From Cytophagaceae bacterium (GTDB taxonomy: Bacteria; Bacteroidota; Bacteroidia; Cytophagales; Spirosomataceae), in assembly GCA_016722655.1 (NCBI GenBank), contig JADKIR010000004.1, positions 930,001-994,000 on the forward strand: 64,000 bases of DNA. Direction: 5' to 3'. Made by a program: the position numbers and the translations under genes. The notes below the pieces were generated by a model. The model worked only from the letters and a program-made list of their open reading frames with translations. It did no database searches and was not told the origin of the DNA. Positions 9,943-18,016 of this stretch are shown piece by piece. The number at the start of each line of letters is the position of its first letter. The first letter of the stretch is position 1.

Positions 9943-10029
9943 GTATGTATTATTATTTTTCTGACATAAAAATAAATTTAGAAAGATTTTAAATAACAAT
10001 ACAACTACCTAAAAATCAATTATTTGCAA

Positions 10030-10080
10030 TAAAAAAATACCATCTGAAAGAACTATTTCCTAGTTTATTCAAATGGTATT
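10030..10080 (-). terminator. Terminator downstream of tRNA-Cys
   Basis: On the minus strand an outer 8-bp stem AATACCAT / ATGGTATT encloses an inner AACTA / TAGTT hairpin and is followed by a run of seven T. It lies 26 bases past the tRNA 3' end and separates it from the act promoter. Confidence 0.55.
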
Positions 10081-10105
10081 AATTTAAGTTTTGGAACTTA
10101 TTTTT

Positions 10106-10179
10106 TGGAGGTCCCGAGCGGATTCGAACCGCTGTACAAGCTTTTGCAGAGCTCTGCCTAGCCACTCGGCCACAGGACC
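10106..10179 (-). tRNA. tRNA-Cys(GCA)
   Basis: Cloverleaf on the minus strand: acceptor GGTCCTG pairs with CGGGACC (one G-U), anticodon GCA lies in the loop CTGCAAA, the T arm is AGCGG-TTCGAAT-CCGCT, the discriminator is U73 as in bacterial tRNA-Cys, and CCA is encoded. The mature part is 71 bases plus CCA. Confidence 0.95.
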
Positions 10180-10340
10180 TTTTTTTAAAAGGAATGCAAA
10201 TTTACGACCAAATTAGCTTGCAGCCAAAAATAATTTTACAAAATATGGCTTCAAAATCACTTTTCATTTTTTTTGATTTTTTTAGAAAACTAATGTTTTT
10301 AAAGAATTTAATGATAATCCTGTAAATATCAAGTCCTTAA

Positions 10341-10376
10341 AAAAAATGATCACTCTTTTGAAGTGACCATTTTTTT
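10341..10376 (-). terminator. rpsA terminator
   Basis: Strong hairpin 20 bases after the rpsA stop: on the minus strand AATGGTCACT pairs with AGTGATCATT (one G-U), extended by A/T pairs, with a 7-base loop and a T-run. This is a typical intrinsic terminator. Confidence 0.75.
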
Positions 10377-10396
10377 AATAGAAATAATCTTTAGAA

Positions 10397-12217
10397 TTAA
10401 GCTTCGTCGGCTTTTTTCTTAGGAGCTGATTTCTTTTTTGGAGAAGCTTCTTCGTTTTCCAATTGATCTTTCAAAGCAGCTAATGCTGAGATATCACCAA
10501 GTGTTGATTTTTCAGCTTCAGGCATTTTTGCTTTTTCTCCACCTTTAGCTGGTTTTTTCTTTTCAGACTTAGCGTCTTCTTTAGGAGCTTCCCAGGTTTT
10601 GGTATGTGAGAGTACGATTTTCTTCTCTTCTTTGTTAAATTCTATTACTTCGAAAGACAACCTTTCTCCGATTTCTGCCACGGTACCATCTTGCTTGCCA
10701 ATGCCTTTTAATAAAGCCTGACCTTCGATACCATATGGAAGTTCAAGAGTAACTTGTTTGTCATTTTTGCCTACGATGGTACATTCATGAACAGTACCTG
10801 ATTCGAACATAGACTCAAATGTATCCCAAGGATTTTCTTCAAGGTGTTTATGACTAAGAGCCAATCTGCGGTTTTCTACATCTAATTCCAGAACGATAAC
10901 CTCAAGCTCATCACCGATTTTTACAAAATCAGATGGATGTTTGATTTTCTTGGTCCATGAAAGATCAGAAACGTGCACTAGCCCATCGATACCTTCTTCC
11001 AGTTCAAGGAACAAACCAAAGTTAGTAAGGTTTCTAACAGTTCCTTTGTGTTTGGTTCCGATTGCATATTTGGCTAAAAGATCTTGTTTTGTCCAAGGAT
11101 CTTCGGTCAATTGTTTGATACCCAAGGACATTTTTCTTTCGTCTTTGTCAAGAGTCAATACAACTGCAGAGATATCGTCACCGATTTGCAAGAAATCTGA
11201 TGGGTTTCTCAAGTGTTGTGACCATGACATTTCAGAAACGTGGATCAGACCTTCAACACCCGGTTTAAGTTCAAGGAATGCACCGTAGTCGGCGATGTTT
11301 ACGATTTTACCACTTACTTTAGAACCTACTTCAAGGGTTTCGGCCAATGAATCCCAAGGATGGGCTTCAAGTTGCTTCATACCCAAAGAGATACGTTTTT
11401 TGTCATCATCAAAGTCAAGTACAACCACTTTGATTTTGTCGTCAAGGTTAAGTACTTCGTTTGGATGATTAACACGACCCCACGAAATATCTGTAATATG
11501 TAACAGACCGTCAACGCCACCAAGGTCAATGAATACACCGAAGTTGGTAATGTTTTTAACCACACCTTCCAATACCTGTCCTTTTTCAAGGTTAGTCAGG
11601 ATCAATTGACGTTGTGATTCAAGGTCTTTTTCAATCAATATTTTATGTGAAACTACAACGTTGTCGTTAGTATGGTTGATTTTTACAACTTTTACCTCCA
11701 TACGTTTTCCAACGAATACGTCGAAATCACGAATTGGTTTAACGTCGATTTGAGAACCTGGCAAGAAGGCTTCGATTCCATAGATGTCAACGATAAGACC
11801 ACCTTTGGTACGACGCTTGATAAGGGCATCAACGATGATGTCGGTTTCAAGAGCAGCTTCGATTTTGGTCCAGGCTGTAAGGATTCTTGCTTTTTTGCGT
11901 GAAATAACTAGTTGCCCAAGTGAATCTTCTTGTTTTTCGATAAACACTTCAACTTTGTCACCTACTTTAAGATCAGGCAGATCACGGAATTCGGAACGAG
12001 ACACGATACCATCAGATTTGAAGCCGATGTTTAACAACACCTCTCTGTCAGTGATACCAACGATAAGGGCATCAACTACGTCTTTTTCTTCGATAGCAGA
12101 GAAAGTTTCACCATAAACTTTTTCCAAATCAGCTTTTTCTGCAGCTGTATAACCGCCACCGATACCTTTTTTTGTTACTTTTTCCCAATCAAAATCGGGG
12201 AATGTATAATTTGCCAT
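10397..12217 (-). CDS. rpsA: 30S ribosomal protein S1
   Basis: Binds mRNA leaders and brings them to the 30S subunit; important in Bacteroidota, whose genes usually lack Shine-Dalgarno sequences. 606 residues with consecutive S1/OB repeats recognisable by VGDKVE, GVDGLLHITDISW, GVEGLIHVSEMSW and GIDGLVHVSDLSW, and a Lys/Glu/Ala-rich tail. An in-frame ATG at 12238 would add seven residues, but the ATG at 12217 opens MANYTFPDFDW, the conserved start. It is monocistronic, with a clear promoter at 12311-12341, a hairpin in the leader and a terminator just after the stop. Confidence 0.96.
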   Translation of the reverse strand: MANYTFPDFDWEKVTKKGIGGGYTAAEKADLEKVYGETFSAIEEKDVVDALIVGITDREVLLNIGFKSDGIVSRSEFRDLPDLKVGDKVEVFIEKQEDSLGQLVISRKKARILTAWTKIEAALETDIIVDALIKRRTKGGLIVDIYGIEAFLPGSQIDVKPIRDFDVFVGKRMEVKVVKINHTNDNVVVSHKILIEKDLESQRQLILTNLEKGQVLEGVVKNITNFGVFIDLGGVDGLLHITDISWGRVNHPNEVLNLDDKIKVVVLDFDDDKKRISLGMKQLEAHPWDSLAETLEVGSKVSGKIVNIADYGAFLELKPGVEGLIHVSEMSWSQHLRNPSDFLQIGDDISAVVLTLDKDERKMSLGIKQLTEDPWTKQDLLAKYAIGTKHKGTVRNLTNFGLFLELEEGIDGLVHVSDLSWTKKIKHPSDFVKIGDELEVIVLELDVENRRLALSHKHLEENPWDTFESMFESGTVHECTIVGKNDKQVTLELPYGIEGQALLKGIGKQDGTVAEIGERLSFEVIEFNKEEKKIVLSHTKTWEAPKEDAKSEKKKPAKGGEKAKMPEAEKSTLGDISALAALKDQLENEEASPKKKSAPKKKADEA

Positions 12218-12245
12218 AAATAAATATAAGATGCTCATTATTACA

Positions 12246-12270
12246 TCGATAGGCCGAGCTTTCCTATCGA
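12246..12270 (-). promoter_or_regulatory. Hairpin in the rpsA 5' leader
   Basis: Perfect 8-bp stem (TCGATAGG / CCTATCGA) with a 9-base loop, lying between the predicted rpsA transcription start (about 12305) and the ATG at 12217. S1 is autoregulated through its leader in other bacteria, so this is a candidate autoregulatory element; the function is inferred only. Confidence 0.45.
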
Positions 12271-12310
12271 AAAATGTTTAAAAAAATATTTTACCTTTGT
12301 AAAAGGAGTG

Positions 12311-12341
12311 CAAAGGTAGCCGAAATCAATTGAATTTCAAA
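12311..12341 (-). promoter_or_regulatory. rpsA promoter
   Basis: Minus-strand TTTG (12338-12341), 19-base spacer, TACCTTTG (12311-12318): full match to the Bacteroidota sigma-A promoter. Predicted leader of about 85-90 bases. Confidence 0.72.
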
Positions 12342-12465
12342 TATTTATAGAAAAAAAATGGGTGCTTTTTTCATTTAAGTTCAGAAAAACAAAAATGAAA
12401 TTTAGGGTAGCAGTTTTAAGTATTTTTTTTTGAAAAGAATAATTGATGGATTTATGAATTAAAAT

Positions 12466-12999
12466 TCATCCCGCAGAGCTAAATTCCTGTTGTTTTCGTT
12501 TGCCTAAAAAAGGCAACCAGTTTTCTTCCAAATGACCGGAACAATCTCTTACAAACATAACGAATGAGGGTTTAAATGGCTTTATTTTCAAAATCATCCC
12601 TGCTTCTTCAGGAGTGAGGTCTCCTTTTGTGGAATTACATTTTTTACAGGCAGTGACCAGATTTTCCCAGTGGGTTTTGCCTCCACGTGATTTTGGCATT
12701 ACATGATCAAGTGTTAAATCGTGTTTACTCCCACAATAAATGCATGAATTATTGTCCCTTTTAAAAATATTGTGCCTGTTCATCACTACACTTTTATAGG
12801 GAACTGTCACATACTTGTTCAGTTTGATTATAGATGGCATAGGATAGGTGGATGAAACCGTCCTGAGCTTAAACATCTGGGATTCTGCAACGAGCTCGGC
12901 TTTTTTGAGATAAACCAGAAGAAAGGCTTTTGGTGCTGAGCAAATACTTATAGCACTGTAGTCTGCATTTAAAATTAAAACGTGCCGCCCCATATACAA
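12466..12999 (-). CDS. HNH endonuclease family protein
   Basis: 177 residues with an HNH/McrA-like nuclease core. Zn-binding pairs CIYC (86-89) and CKKC (118-121) flank DH at 98-99 (LTLDHVMPKSRGG) and the N at 113, the beta-beta-alpha metal motif. The N-terminal 70 residues (VLILNADYSAIS) are the conserved leader of a stand-alone HNH family found across Bacteroidota and cyanobacteria, whose role is not established. No methyltransferase or restriction partner is adjacent, so a classic restriction role is not indicated. The start could also be the Met two codons later. Confidence 0.88.
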   Translation of the reverse strand: MYMGRHVLILNADYSAISICSAPKAFLLVYLKKAELVAESQMFKLRTVSSTYPMPSIIKLNKYVTVPYKSVVMNRHNIFKRDNNSCIYCGSKHDLTLDHVMPKSRGGKTHWENLVTACKKCNSTKGDLTPEEAGMILKIKPFKPSFVMFVRDCSGHLEENWLPFLGKRKQQEFSSAG

Positions 13000-13092
13000 T
13001 TAGCTTTTGGTTTAATAATCTAATTGTCAGGCAATTTATCTAAAAAAAATTAAATAAGGAAGTACGAATTAAAAAATCACAAATTCTTGATT

Positions 13093-13545
13093 TTAGTCCA
13101 AACGGGATTTCTCTCTTTGCAAGTCTTTTTCTTTGATTGAATCACGTTTGTCAAATAGTTTTTTACCCTTTGCCAGGGCAATATCTAGTTTGGCCAAACC
13201 TTTTTCATTGATGTAAATACGGGTTGGAATAATGGTAAGACCTTTGTCTGTGAGTTTTGCTGTTAATTTTTTAATTTCCTTTTTTTGTAAAAGTAGTTTT
13301 CTCTCTCTTAATGGCTCATGGTTGTAATGCGTCCCGAATTCATATTTTGAAATATTAAGATTCTTAACCACCATTTCACCTTTATCGACAAGGCAGTAGG
13401 CGTCGGCCATACTTACTTTTCCTTCTCTGATTGATTTGATTTCGGTACCGGTCAATACCATACCTGCCGAATACACGTCTATGAAAAAGTACTCAAAAGA
13501 GGCTTTTTTATTTTTAATATCGGTATGTTTTTGAAATCTTGACAT
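13093..13545 (-). CDS. smpB: SsrA-binding protein SmpB
   Basis: Binds tmRNA and delivers it to stalled ribosomes for trans-translation. 150 residues from the ATG at 13545 (MSRFQKHTDIKNKKA), the usual SmpB length; an upstream in-frame ATG at 13572 would overlap the -7 promoter element and is rejected. Motifs seen: YFFIDVYSAGMVLTGTEIKSIREGKVS, shortened here as the conserved GTEIKSIREGKVS core, FGTHYNHEPLRERKLLL, and a basic C-terminal tail (KKLFDKRDSIKEKD) that reaches the decoding site. The tmRNA gene was not found in this window. Confidence 0.95.
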   Translation of the reverse strand: MSRFQKHTDIKNKKASFEYFFIDVYSAGMVLTGTEIKSIREGKVSMADAYCLVDKGEMVVKNLNISKYEFGTHYNHEPLRERKLLLQKKEIKKLTAKLTDKGLTIIPTRIYINEKGLAKLDIALAKGKKLFDKRDSIKEKDLQREKSRLD

Positions 13546-13569
13546 ATTTGAATCTGAAAAATCAGGCTG

Positions 13570-13598
13570 CAAATGTACAAAAAAAATCCCCGCCTCAA
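13570..13598 (-). promoter_or_regulatory. smpB promoter
   Basis: Minus-strand TTG (13596-13598), 18-base spacer, TACATTTG (13570-13577). The spacer holds the T-run of the terminator of the upstream transcript, so one transcript ends where the smpB promoter begins. Predicted leader about 20 bases. Confidence 0.6.
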
Positions 13599-13615
13599 TG
13601 ATAGTGACAGGGATT
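13579..13615 (-). terminator. Terminator of a transcript upstream of smpB
   Basis: Minus-strand stem AATCCCTG / CGGGGATT (8 bp with one G-U), 15-base loop, then eight T. No protein gene lies upstream on this strand for more than 500 bases, so it must end a non-coding transcript or a leader. Confidence 0.6.
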
Positions 13616-13720
13616 CCGACTTACGTGCTTTCCTAATAATCCATGTGATGGCCGTTAGGCCTAACGAAGGATTAAATCTTTATGAGTATATTCTCAAATA
13701 TTTTTATTCATCTTATAAAA
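13579..13720 (-). ncRNA. Candidate structured small RNA upstream of smpB
   Basis: About 140 bases bounded by a consensus promoter (13726-13756) and an intrinsic terminator (13579-13615), with no reading frame longer than a few codons. It holds a perfect 14-base palindrome CGTTAGGCCTAACG (13653-13666), an enclosing TAATCC / GGATTA stem and nested alternatives CCTAA / TTAGG and CCAT / ATGG. Its GC content is clearly higher than the AT-rich flanks. Size and arrangement would fit a 6S-type regulatory RNA of Bacteroidota (6S-Flavo), but I cannot fit a covariance model here; it is not a recognisable tmRNA because no tRNA-like ends or tag frame are visible. Confidence 0.42.
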
Positions 13721-13725
13721 GTCAG

Positions 13726-13756
13726 CAAATTTAAATATTGAAAAACAATTTTCCAA
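13726..13756 (-). promoter_or_regulatory. Promoter of the candidate small RNA
   Basis: Minus-strand TTG (13754-13756), 20-base spacer, TAAATTTG (13726-13733). Matches the Bacteroidota sigma-A pattern and points into the structured segment. Confidence 0.5.
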
Positions 13757-14159
13757 TCAAATCGCCTTTTTTTCACTTTTAGACTAAATCTGGCTTGTAT
13801 TTGTAACCGTTTAATCAATTGCTCTGTATTGTCTATTCAGTTAGCTAAATCTGTGCCAAAACTATCATGTGATTTTTAAAAAAATAATTTCAAAAAAATA
13901 TTATTTATTTTAAATATTGCTAATCAACCTTTTACAGATTGAAAGTTTTATTTAACGGAAAATTAATAAAAAATAAATGGCTTGACGGCATGGCATGTTT
14001 AAAATAGAAATAAGAGAATTTTGGCACCATGGTTTATAAACTTTTCCAAATATCAGAATAGATAGGTTTTAAAATTTGATGTTTATATATCTGATCCTTT
14101 GGGTAATTTTATCACAAATTATATTATTATTGTACTGTATTTTCATAAAAAATTAAGTT
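13757..14159. other. AT-rich intergenic stretch
   Basis: Divergent region between the candidate small RNA and hflX. Very AT-rich with A/T homopolymers; no coding frame, strong hairpin or full promoter consensus for hflX was found. Confidence 0.6.
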
Positions 14160-15404
14160 TTGATAAACGCCCCGTTAATTTCTACTGAAAAAGTCCAGGA
14201 AACTGCCATTTTGGTTGGTTTGATTTCTCAAAAGCAAAATGCAGAAAAAACTAAAGAATATTTGGACGAACTTGCATTTCTGGCAACTACTTCAGGCATA
14301 AAAACTGTGAAGGTTTTTGTTCAAAGATTACAATATCCTGATCAAAAAACATTTGTGGGAAAAGGTAAATTGGAGGAAATCCAGACCTGGATGACCATAA
14401 ATCCTGTGGATACTGTGATTTTTGACGATGAACTGAGCCCTTCGCAGGTAAGGAATCTGGAAAAAGCATTTGAAGACAAAAGAGTCCTGGATCGTAGTCT
14501 GCTGATACTGAATATTTTTGCACTCAGAGCCCAGACTGACCAAGCCAAAAGACAGGTAGAACTGGCTCAGTATAAATATCTCCTTCCCCGCCTAACCCGA
14601 ATGTGGACTCACCTAAGTAAGCAAAAAGGTGGAAATGCCAATATGCGTGGTCCGGGAGAAAAAGAACTTGAAACTGACAAAAGGATTGTGCAGGATAGAA
14701 TATCGTTTTTAAAAGATAAGCTTGAAAAGATTGATAAACAGGCCATGACCCGCCGTAAGGAAAGAGACCGGCTGGTGAGGGTATCGTTGGTGGGTTATAC
14801 CAATGTAGGAAAATCTACACTTATGAAAAGGCTTGCCAAAGCCGAAGTTTTTGCTGAAGATAAGTTATTTGCAACCATTGACTCTACCGTAAGGAAAGTG
14901 GTGATTGGTCAGATTCCATTTTTATTGACAGACACCGTTGGTTTTATTAGAAAACTTCCCACTATGCTCGTTGAATCTTTCAAATCAACACTAGATGAAA
15001 TAAGGGAAGCCGACATTTTACTTCATGTGGTGGATATTTCTCACCCGTCTTTCGAAGAACAAATAGATATCGTAAATACGACCCTGGCTGACATTGGTGC
15101 GGTAGATAAACCGACGGTCCTGGTTTTCAACAAACTTGATAGTTTTGAACCCGAATCAGAAGAAGGGCTTGACAAACACCTGGCAACTGAAGATGATTTG
15201 GTAAAAAATCTGGCAAGACTTAAAGAGAGTTATCTGAAGAAAAATTCAAACGTAGTATTTATTTCTGCCCAAAATAATGAAAACATTGGCGAGTTGAGAA
15301 AAGTGATTTTCAATTTAATAAAAGAAAAGCATTTTATGATTTATCCAAATTGGGATGCCTCAAAAAACACCTTATATGAATGGCAGGAACTGGAAAACGC
15401 CTGA
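14160..15404 (+). CDS. hflX: Ribosome-associated GTPase HflX
   Basis: GTPase that splits stalled or stressed ribosomes. 414 residues: an N-terminal HflX domain (GLISQKQN, VGKGKLEEI), a coiled-coil linker with the GGNANMRGPGEKELETD signature at about 157-173, and a G domain with G1 GYTNVGKS (212-219), G3 DTVG (258-261), G4 NKLD (324-327) and G5 SAQ (369-371). The start appears to be TTG at 14160: an in-frame TAA lies six bases upstream and no ATG occurs before the conserved N-terminal domain. It is transcribed away from smpB; both serve ribosome rescue, which may or may not be chance. Confidence 0.95.
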   Translation: MINAPLISTEKVQETAILVGLISQKQNAEKTKEYLDELAFLATTSGIKTVKVFVQRLQYPDQKTFVGKGKLEEIQTWMTINPVDTVIFDDELSPSQVRNLEKAFEDKRVLDRSLLILNIFALRAQTDQAKRQVELAQYKYLLPRLTRMWTHLSKQKGGNANMRGPGEKELETDKRIVQDRISFLKDKLEKIDKQAMTRRKERDRLVRVSLVGYTNVGKSTLMKRLAKAEVFAEDKLFATIDSTVRKVVIGQIPFLLTDTVGFIRKLPTMLVESFKSTLDEIREADILLHVVDISHPSFEEQIDIVNTTLADIGAVDKPTVLVFNKLDSFEPESEEGLDKHLATEDDLVKNLARLKESYLKKNSNVVFISAQNNENIGELRKVIFNLIKEKHFMIYPNWDASKNTLYEWQELENA

Positions 15405-15452
15405 AATGAAATTTAATATTAAAATATTTTAAAAAAAGAAGACTTCTTTCCC

Positions 15453-15460
15453 TAAATTTG
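15453..15460 (+). promoter_or_regulatory. Possible -7 element of the sugar transporter gene
   Basis: TAAATTTG 22 bases before the ATG matches TAnnTTTG, but no TTG is found at the right distance upstream. Confidence 0.35.
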
Positions 15461-15482
15461 AAAATCTAAAAAACCTGACAGA

Positions 15483-16934
15483 ATGAATAATAATGTAAAA
15501 ACAAATTGGTCGCAATTCGGTACACTTGTGACTGTCTTTTTCTTTTGGGGCTTTGTTGCCGCAAGTAATGATATTTTAATTCCGGTATTTAGAAAAGCTT
15601 TTGACCTTTCGCAAGCCGAAAGTCAACTGGTTTCTGTGGCCTTTTATGTTGCTTACACGGTAGGCTCATTAATCTACACTGGTATTTCGGCCGGAATTGG
15701 CGGAGATATTTTGAATAAAATTGGTTATAAAAATGGTATCGCTCTTGGTCTTCTGATTTCAGCATTGGGTACATTACTGTTTTATCCTGCTGCTAATCAA
15801 GGTTCATTTCCTTTGATGATATCAGGACTGTTTATTGTTGGACTTGGTTTTTCATTACAACAGATTGCTGCCAATCCACTGGCAATAGTGATGGGAGATC
15901 CTAAAACAGGCTCACAGAGATTGACAATGGCTGGCGGGATTAACAATTTTGGTACCACTATCGGGCCTTTGTTGGTAAGCTTTGCGATATTTGGGAGCGT
16001 AGCTTCAGGGAATACCGAAGCTAGTATAGAAAGTGTAAAAGTGCCCTATTTGATTTTAGGTCTTGCCTTTGTATTGGTAGCTGTTTTTATTAAATTTTCG
16101 TCTGTTCCTAATAAAATCGATCTGGATAAAGTAACTGAAAGTGAAGCGGAAAGCAATGACAAAATTTTACATAAATCGTCGGCTTTTGGTTATCCTCAGT
16201 TGGTGATGGGTATGATAGCAATATTCCTTTATGTGGGTGTTGAGGTGTCAACAGCGAGCAATTTACCAGCATATATGGAAAAATATCTGGGCGTAGCCAC
16301 AAAAGATATCGCACCATATATATCATTGTATTGGGCCAGTTTGATGATTGGCCGTTGGTCAGGTGCCGTGGGTGCCTTTGATATAAGTTCTGACTGGAAA
16401 AAGAAATTAAAATTTGTGATGCCTTATGTTGCGTTTGGAATCTTCCTTTTGGTGAATTCTATAGCACAACATGACGTTACGAAATTCTATATTTATGCAA
16501 TTGTGATAGCAGTGATGATTGTGGCGGATATTGCCAGTAAGGGTAATCCTGCCAAAATGTTGCTTTATTTTTCAATAGCTGGAGTAATCGCTACGGCCAT
16601 AGGAATGTTTACATCAGGCATGGTAAGTGTTTACGCATTTATAAGCGTTGGTTTATTCTGTAGCACTCTTTGGCCTTGTATTTTTACTTTGGGAATAACC
16701 GGACTTGGAAAACATACCAATCAGGGAAGTAGCTTGTTGATCATGATGATTATGGGTGGTGGAATTGTTAGTTACTTACAAGGTGTTTTGGGAGATAGTA
16801 TCGGGATACAAGAAAGTTACATTGTAGGTATACTATGTTTTGCATATCTTGCTTTTTATGCTGTAAGTGCATCAAAATCACTTAAAAATCAAGGAATAGA
16901 TTTGGATAAATTGACAGCCGAAGGCGGACATTGA
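15483..16934 (+). CDS. Sugar MFS transporter (FucP/GlcP-like)
   Basis: Proton-linked sugar symporter of the inner membrane, 483 residues with about 12 helices. FFFWGFVAASNDILIPVFRKAF at the first helix (here noted as FFFWGF and NDILIP), GFSLQQIAANPLAIVMG and GGINNFGTTIGP are typical of the FucP/GlcP/NagP branch, which carries fucose, glucose, galactose or N-acetylglucosamine. The sequence alone does not fix the substrate and no sugar enzyme is adjacent. It follows hflX by 78 bases and ends before a strong terminator at 16989. Confidence 0.88.
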   Translation: MNNNVKTNWSQFGTLVTVFFFWGFVAASNDILIPVFRKAFDLSQAESQLVSVAFYVAYTVGSLIYTGISAGIGGDILNKIGYKNGIALGLLISALGTLLFYPAANQGSFPLMISGLFIVGLGFSLQQIAANPLAIVMGDPKTGSQRLTMAGGINNFGTTIGPLLVSFAIFGSVASGNTEASIESVKVPYLILGLAFVLVAVFIKFSSVPNKIDLDKVTESEAESNDKILHKSSAFGYPQLVMGMIAIFLYVGVEVSTASNLPAYMEKYLGVATKDIAPYISLYWASLMIGRWSGAVGAFDISSDWKKKLKFVMPYVAFGIFLLVNSIAQHDVTKFYIYAIVIAVMIVADIASKGNPAKMLLYFSIAGVIATAIGMFTSGMVSVYAFISVGLFCSTLWPCIFTLGITGLGKHTNQGSSLLIMMIMGGGIVSYLQGVLGDSIGIQESYIVGILCFAYLAFYAVSASKSLKNQGIDLDKLTAEGGH

Positions 16935-16988
16935 TTGATTGTAGATTGATTCTATTTTAGATTGACGATTGTTATAGATTTAAATTTC

Positions 16989-17031
16989 AAGACCTCATTT
17001 GGATTTATCTGAATGAGGTCTTTTCTTTTTT
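16989..17031 (+). terminator. Terminator of the sugar transporter, inside the end of the convergent TfoX-N gene
   Basis: Perfect 11-bp stem (AAGACCTCATT / AATGAGGTCTT), 12-base loop, then TTCTTTTTT on the plus strand. The 3' arm and T-run lie inside the last codons of the minus-strand gene that stops at 16995, so the same bases encode Lys-rich protein and end the opposite transcript. Confidence 0.75.
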
Positions 17032-17357
17032 GATGCCTGAGCTTTGGGATTATATTCCAAACAAAGGTCAACCCAACGGTCAAATTCTGCCTGATTTCTC
17101 ATTCCGGTTTCATCCACTAAAACAAAACCTTTCAGCGGTCTGCCGGTAAACATCATTTCGCTGCAACCGGTCTTTTCGAGCAAATCTGCCTTGATATCCG
17201 GATCGACTCTACACATGAGATCATCTTTTATGATTCCAACACACATTTTATCGTTGAGCATAAAACACAAGCCTCCCATCATTTCCATTTCACGAAGGTT
17301 TGCCTGGTCTTTTAATTTTTCACGAATACGTTTGGCGAGAATTTCGGAGTATGCCAT
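16995..17357 (-). CDS. TfoX N-terminal domain protein
   Basis: 120 residues matching the N-terminal domain of the competence regulator TfoX/Sxy (MAYSEILAKRIREKL; MMGGLCFMLNDKMCVGI; DDLMCRVDP). The C-terminal TfoX domain is absent and the tail is Lys/Ser rich. Many bacteria have such short TfoX-N proteins of unknown role, so competence control is only a possibility. Its ATG lies 2 bases after the stop of the response regulator gene, so it is translated as the last gene of that operon. Confidence 0.82.
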   Translation of the reverse strand: MAYSEILAKRIREKLKDQANLREMEMMGGLCFMLNDKMCVGIIKDDLMCRVDPDIKADLLEKTGCSEMMFTGRPLKGFVLVDETGMRNQAEFDRWVDLCLEYNPKAQASKKKRPHSDKSK

Positions 17358-17359
17358 AA

Positions 17360-18007
17360 TTAATGAATATTTACAAGGTTATTTTTTATTGCAAAAAGTA
17401 CCAGCCCGACCCTTGATTTTACTTCGAGTTTAAGGAAAAGAGACTCCCGATAGCCATCAATAGTTCTTGGGGAAAGACACATTTGGTCAGCGATTTCTTT
17501 ATAAGTCATTTCGGTACAGGCCAATTTAATAAATTCTTCTTCACGTGCCTGAAACTGAGACTGAATCTTATTTTTTACTTCGGCAGGTTTATGCAAAGAC
17601 TTAAGCAGCGTATTGGAAACAAGATCGGAATGATAATATCCTTTATCACGAATTTCGGAAAGAGCCAAAATAAATTGTGAGGTATCGGTATCTTTCAAAA
17701 GATACCCTTTGGCACCAAGCCTTAGCATTTTTATGATTGATTCTTCATTATCTTCGACGCTGAGAGCCACACACTTTATATCCGGAAATTGCCGGGCTAA
17801 ATATTCCGTAGTTTCGAATCCATCCATTACAGGCATGTTAATATCAATAAGGGCAATATCTGGTGGCCCAAAAGACTGGATACCATCAATAAACTCTTTA
17901 CCGTTTGAAGTGTCAAAAATCACTTTGAAGCCGGGGAAACGATTGATAAGCTCGACGAGAGCATTGCGGATGAGTAGATGGTCATCCGCCAAAGCGATAG
18001 TTGTCAT
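17360..18007 (-). CDS. NarL/LuxR-type response regulator
   Basis: 215 residues: receiver domain with the acidic pair in LADDH (8-9), phospho-acceptor D55 (ALIDINMP) and conserved Lys near 105 (YLLKD), then a LuxR-type helix-turn-helix at about 150-210 (TYKEIADQMCLSPRTIDGYR). The partner is the histidine kinase gene 9 bases upstream. Targets are unknown; the operon also carries a TfoX-N protein and two unknown membrane proteins. Confidence 0.93.
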   Translation of the reverse strand: MTTIALADDHLLIRNALVELINRFPGFKVIFDTSNGKEFIDGIQSFGPPDIALIDINMPVMDGFETTEYLARQFPDIKCVALSVEDNEESIIKMLRLGAKGYLLKDTDTSQFILALSEIRDKGYYHSDLVSNTLLKSLHKPAEVKNKIQSQFQAREEEFIKLACTEMTYKEIADQMCLSPRTIDGYRESLFLKLEVKSRVGLVLFAIKNNLVNIH

Positions 18008-18016
18008 AGTGTTTTT

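Noticed and set aside
13579..14159. Possible tmRNA gene (ssrA) next to smpB
   Set aside because: No tRNA-like GGGG start and TTCGA...CCA end, and no tag-peptide frame ending in ALAA were found in either strand of the gap.
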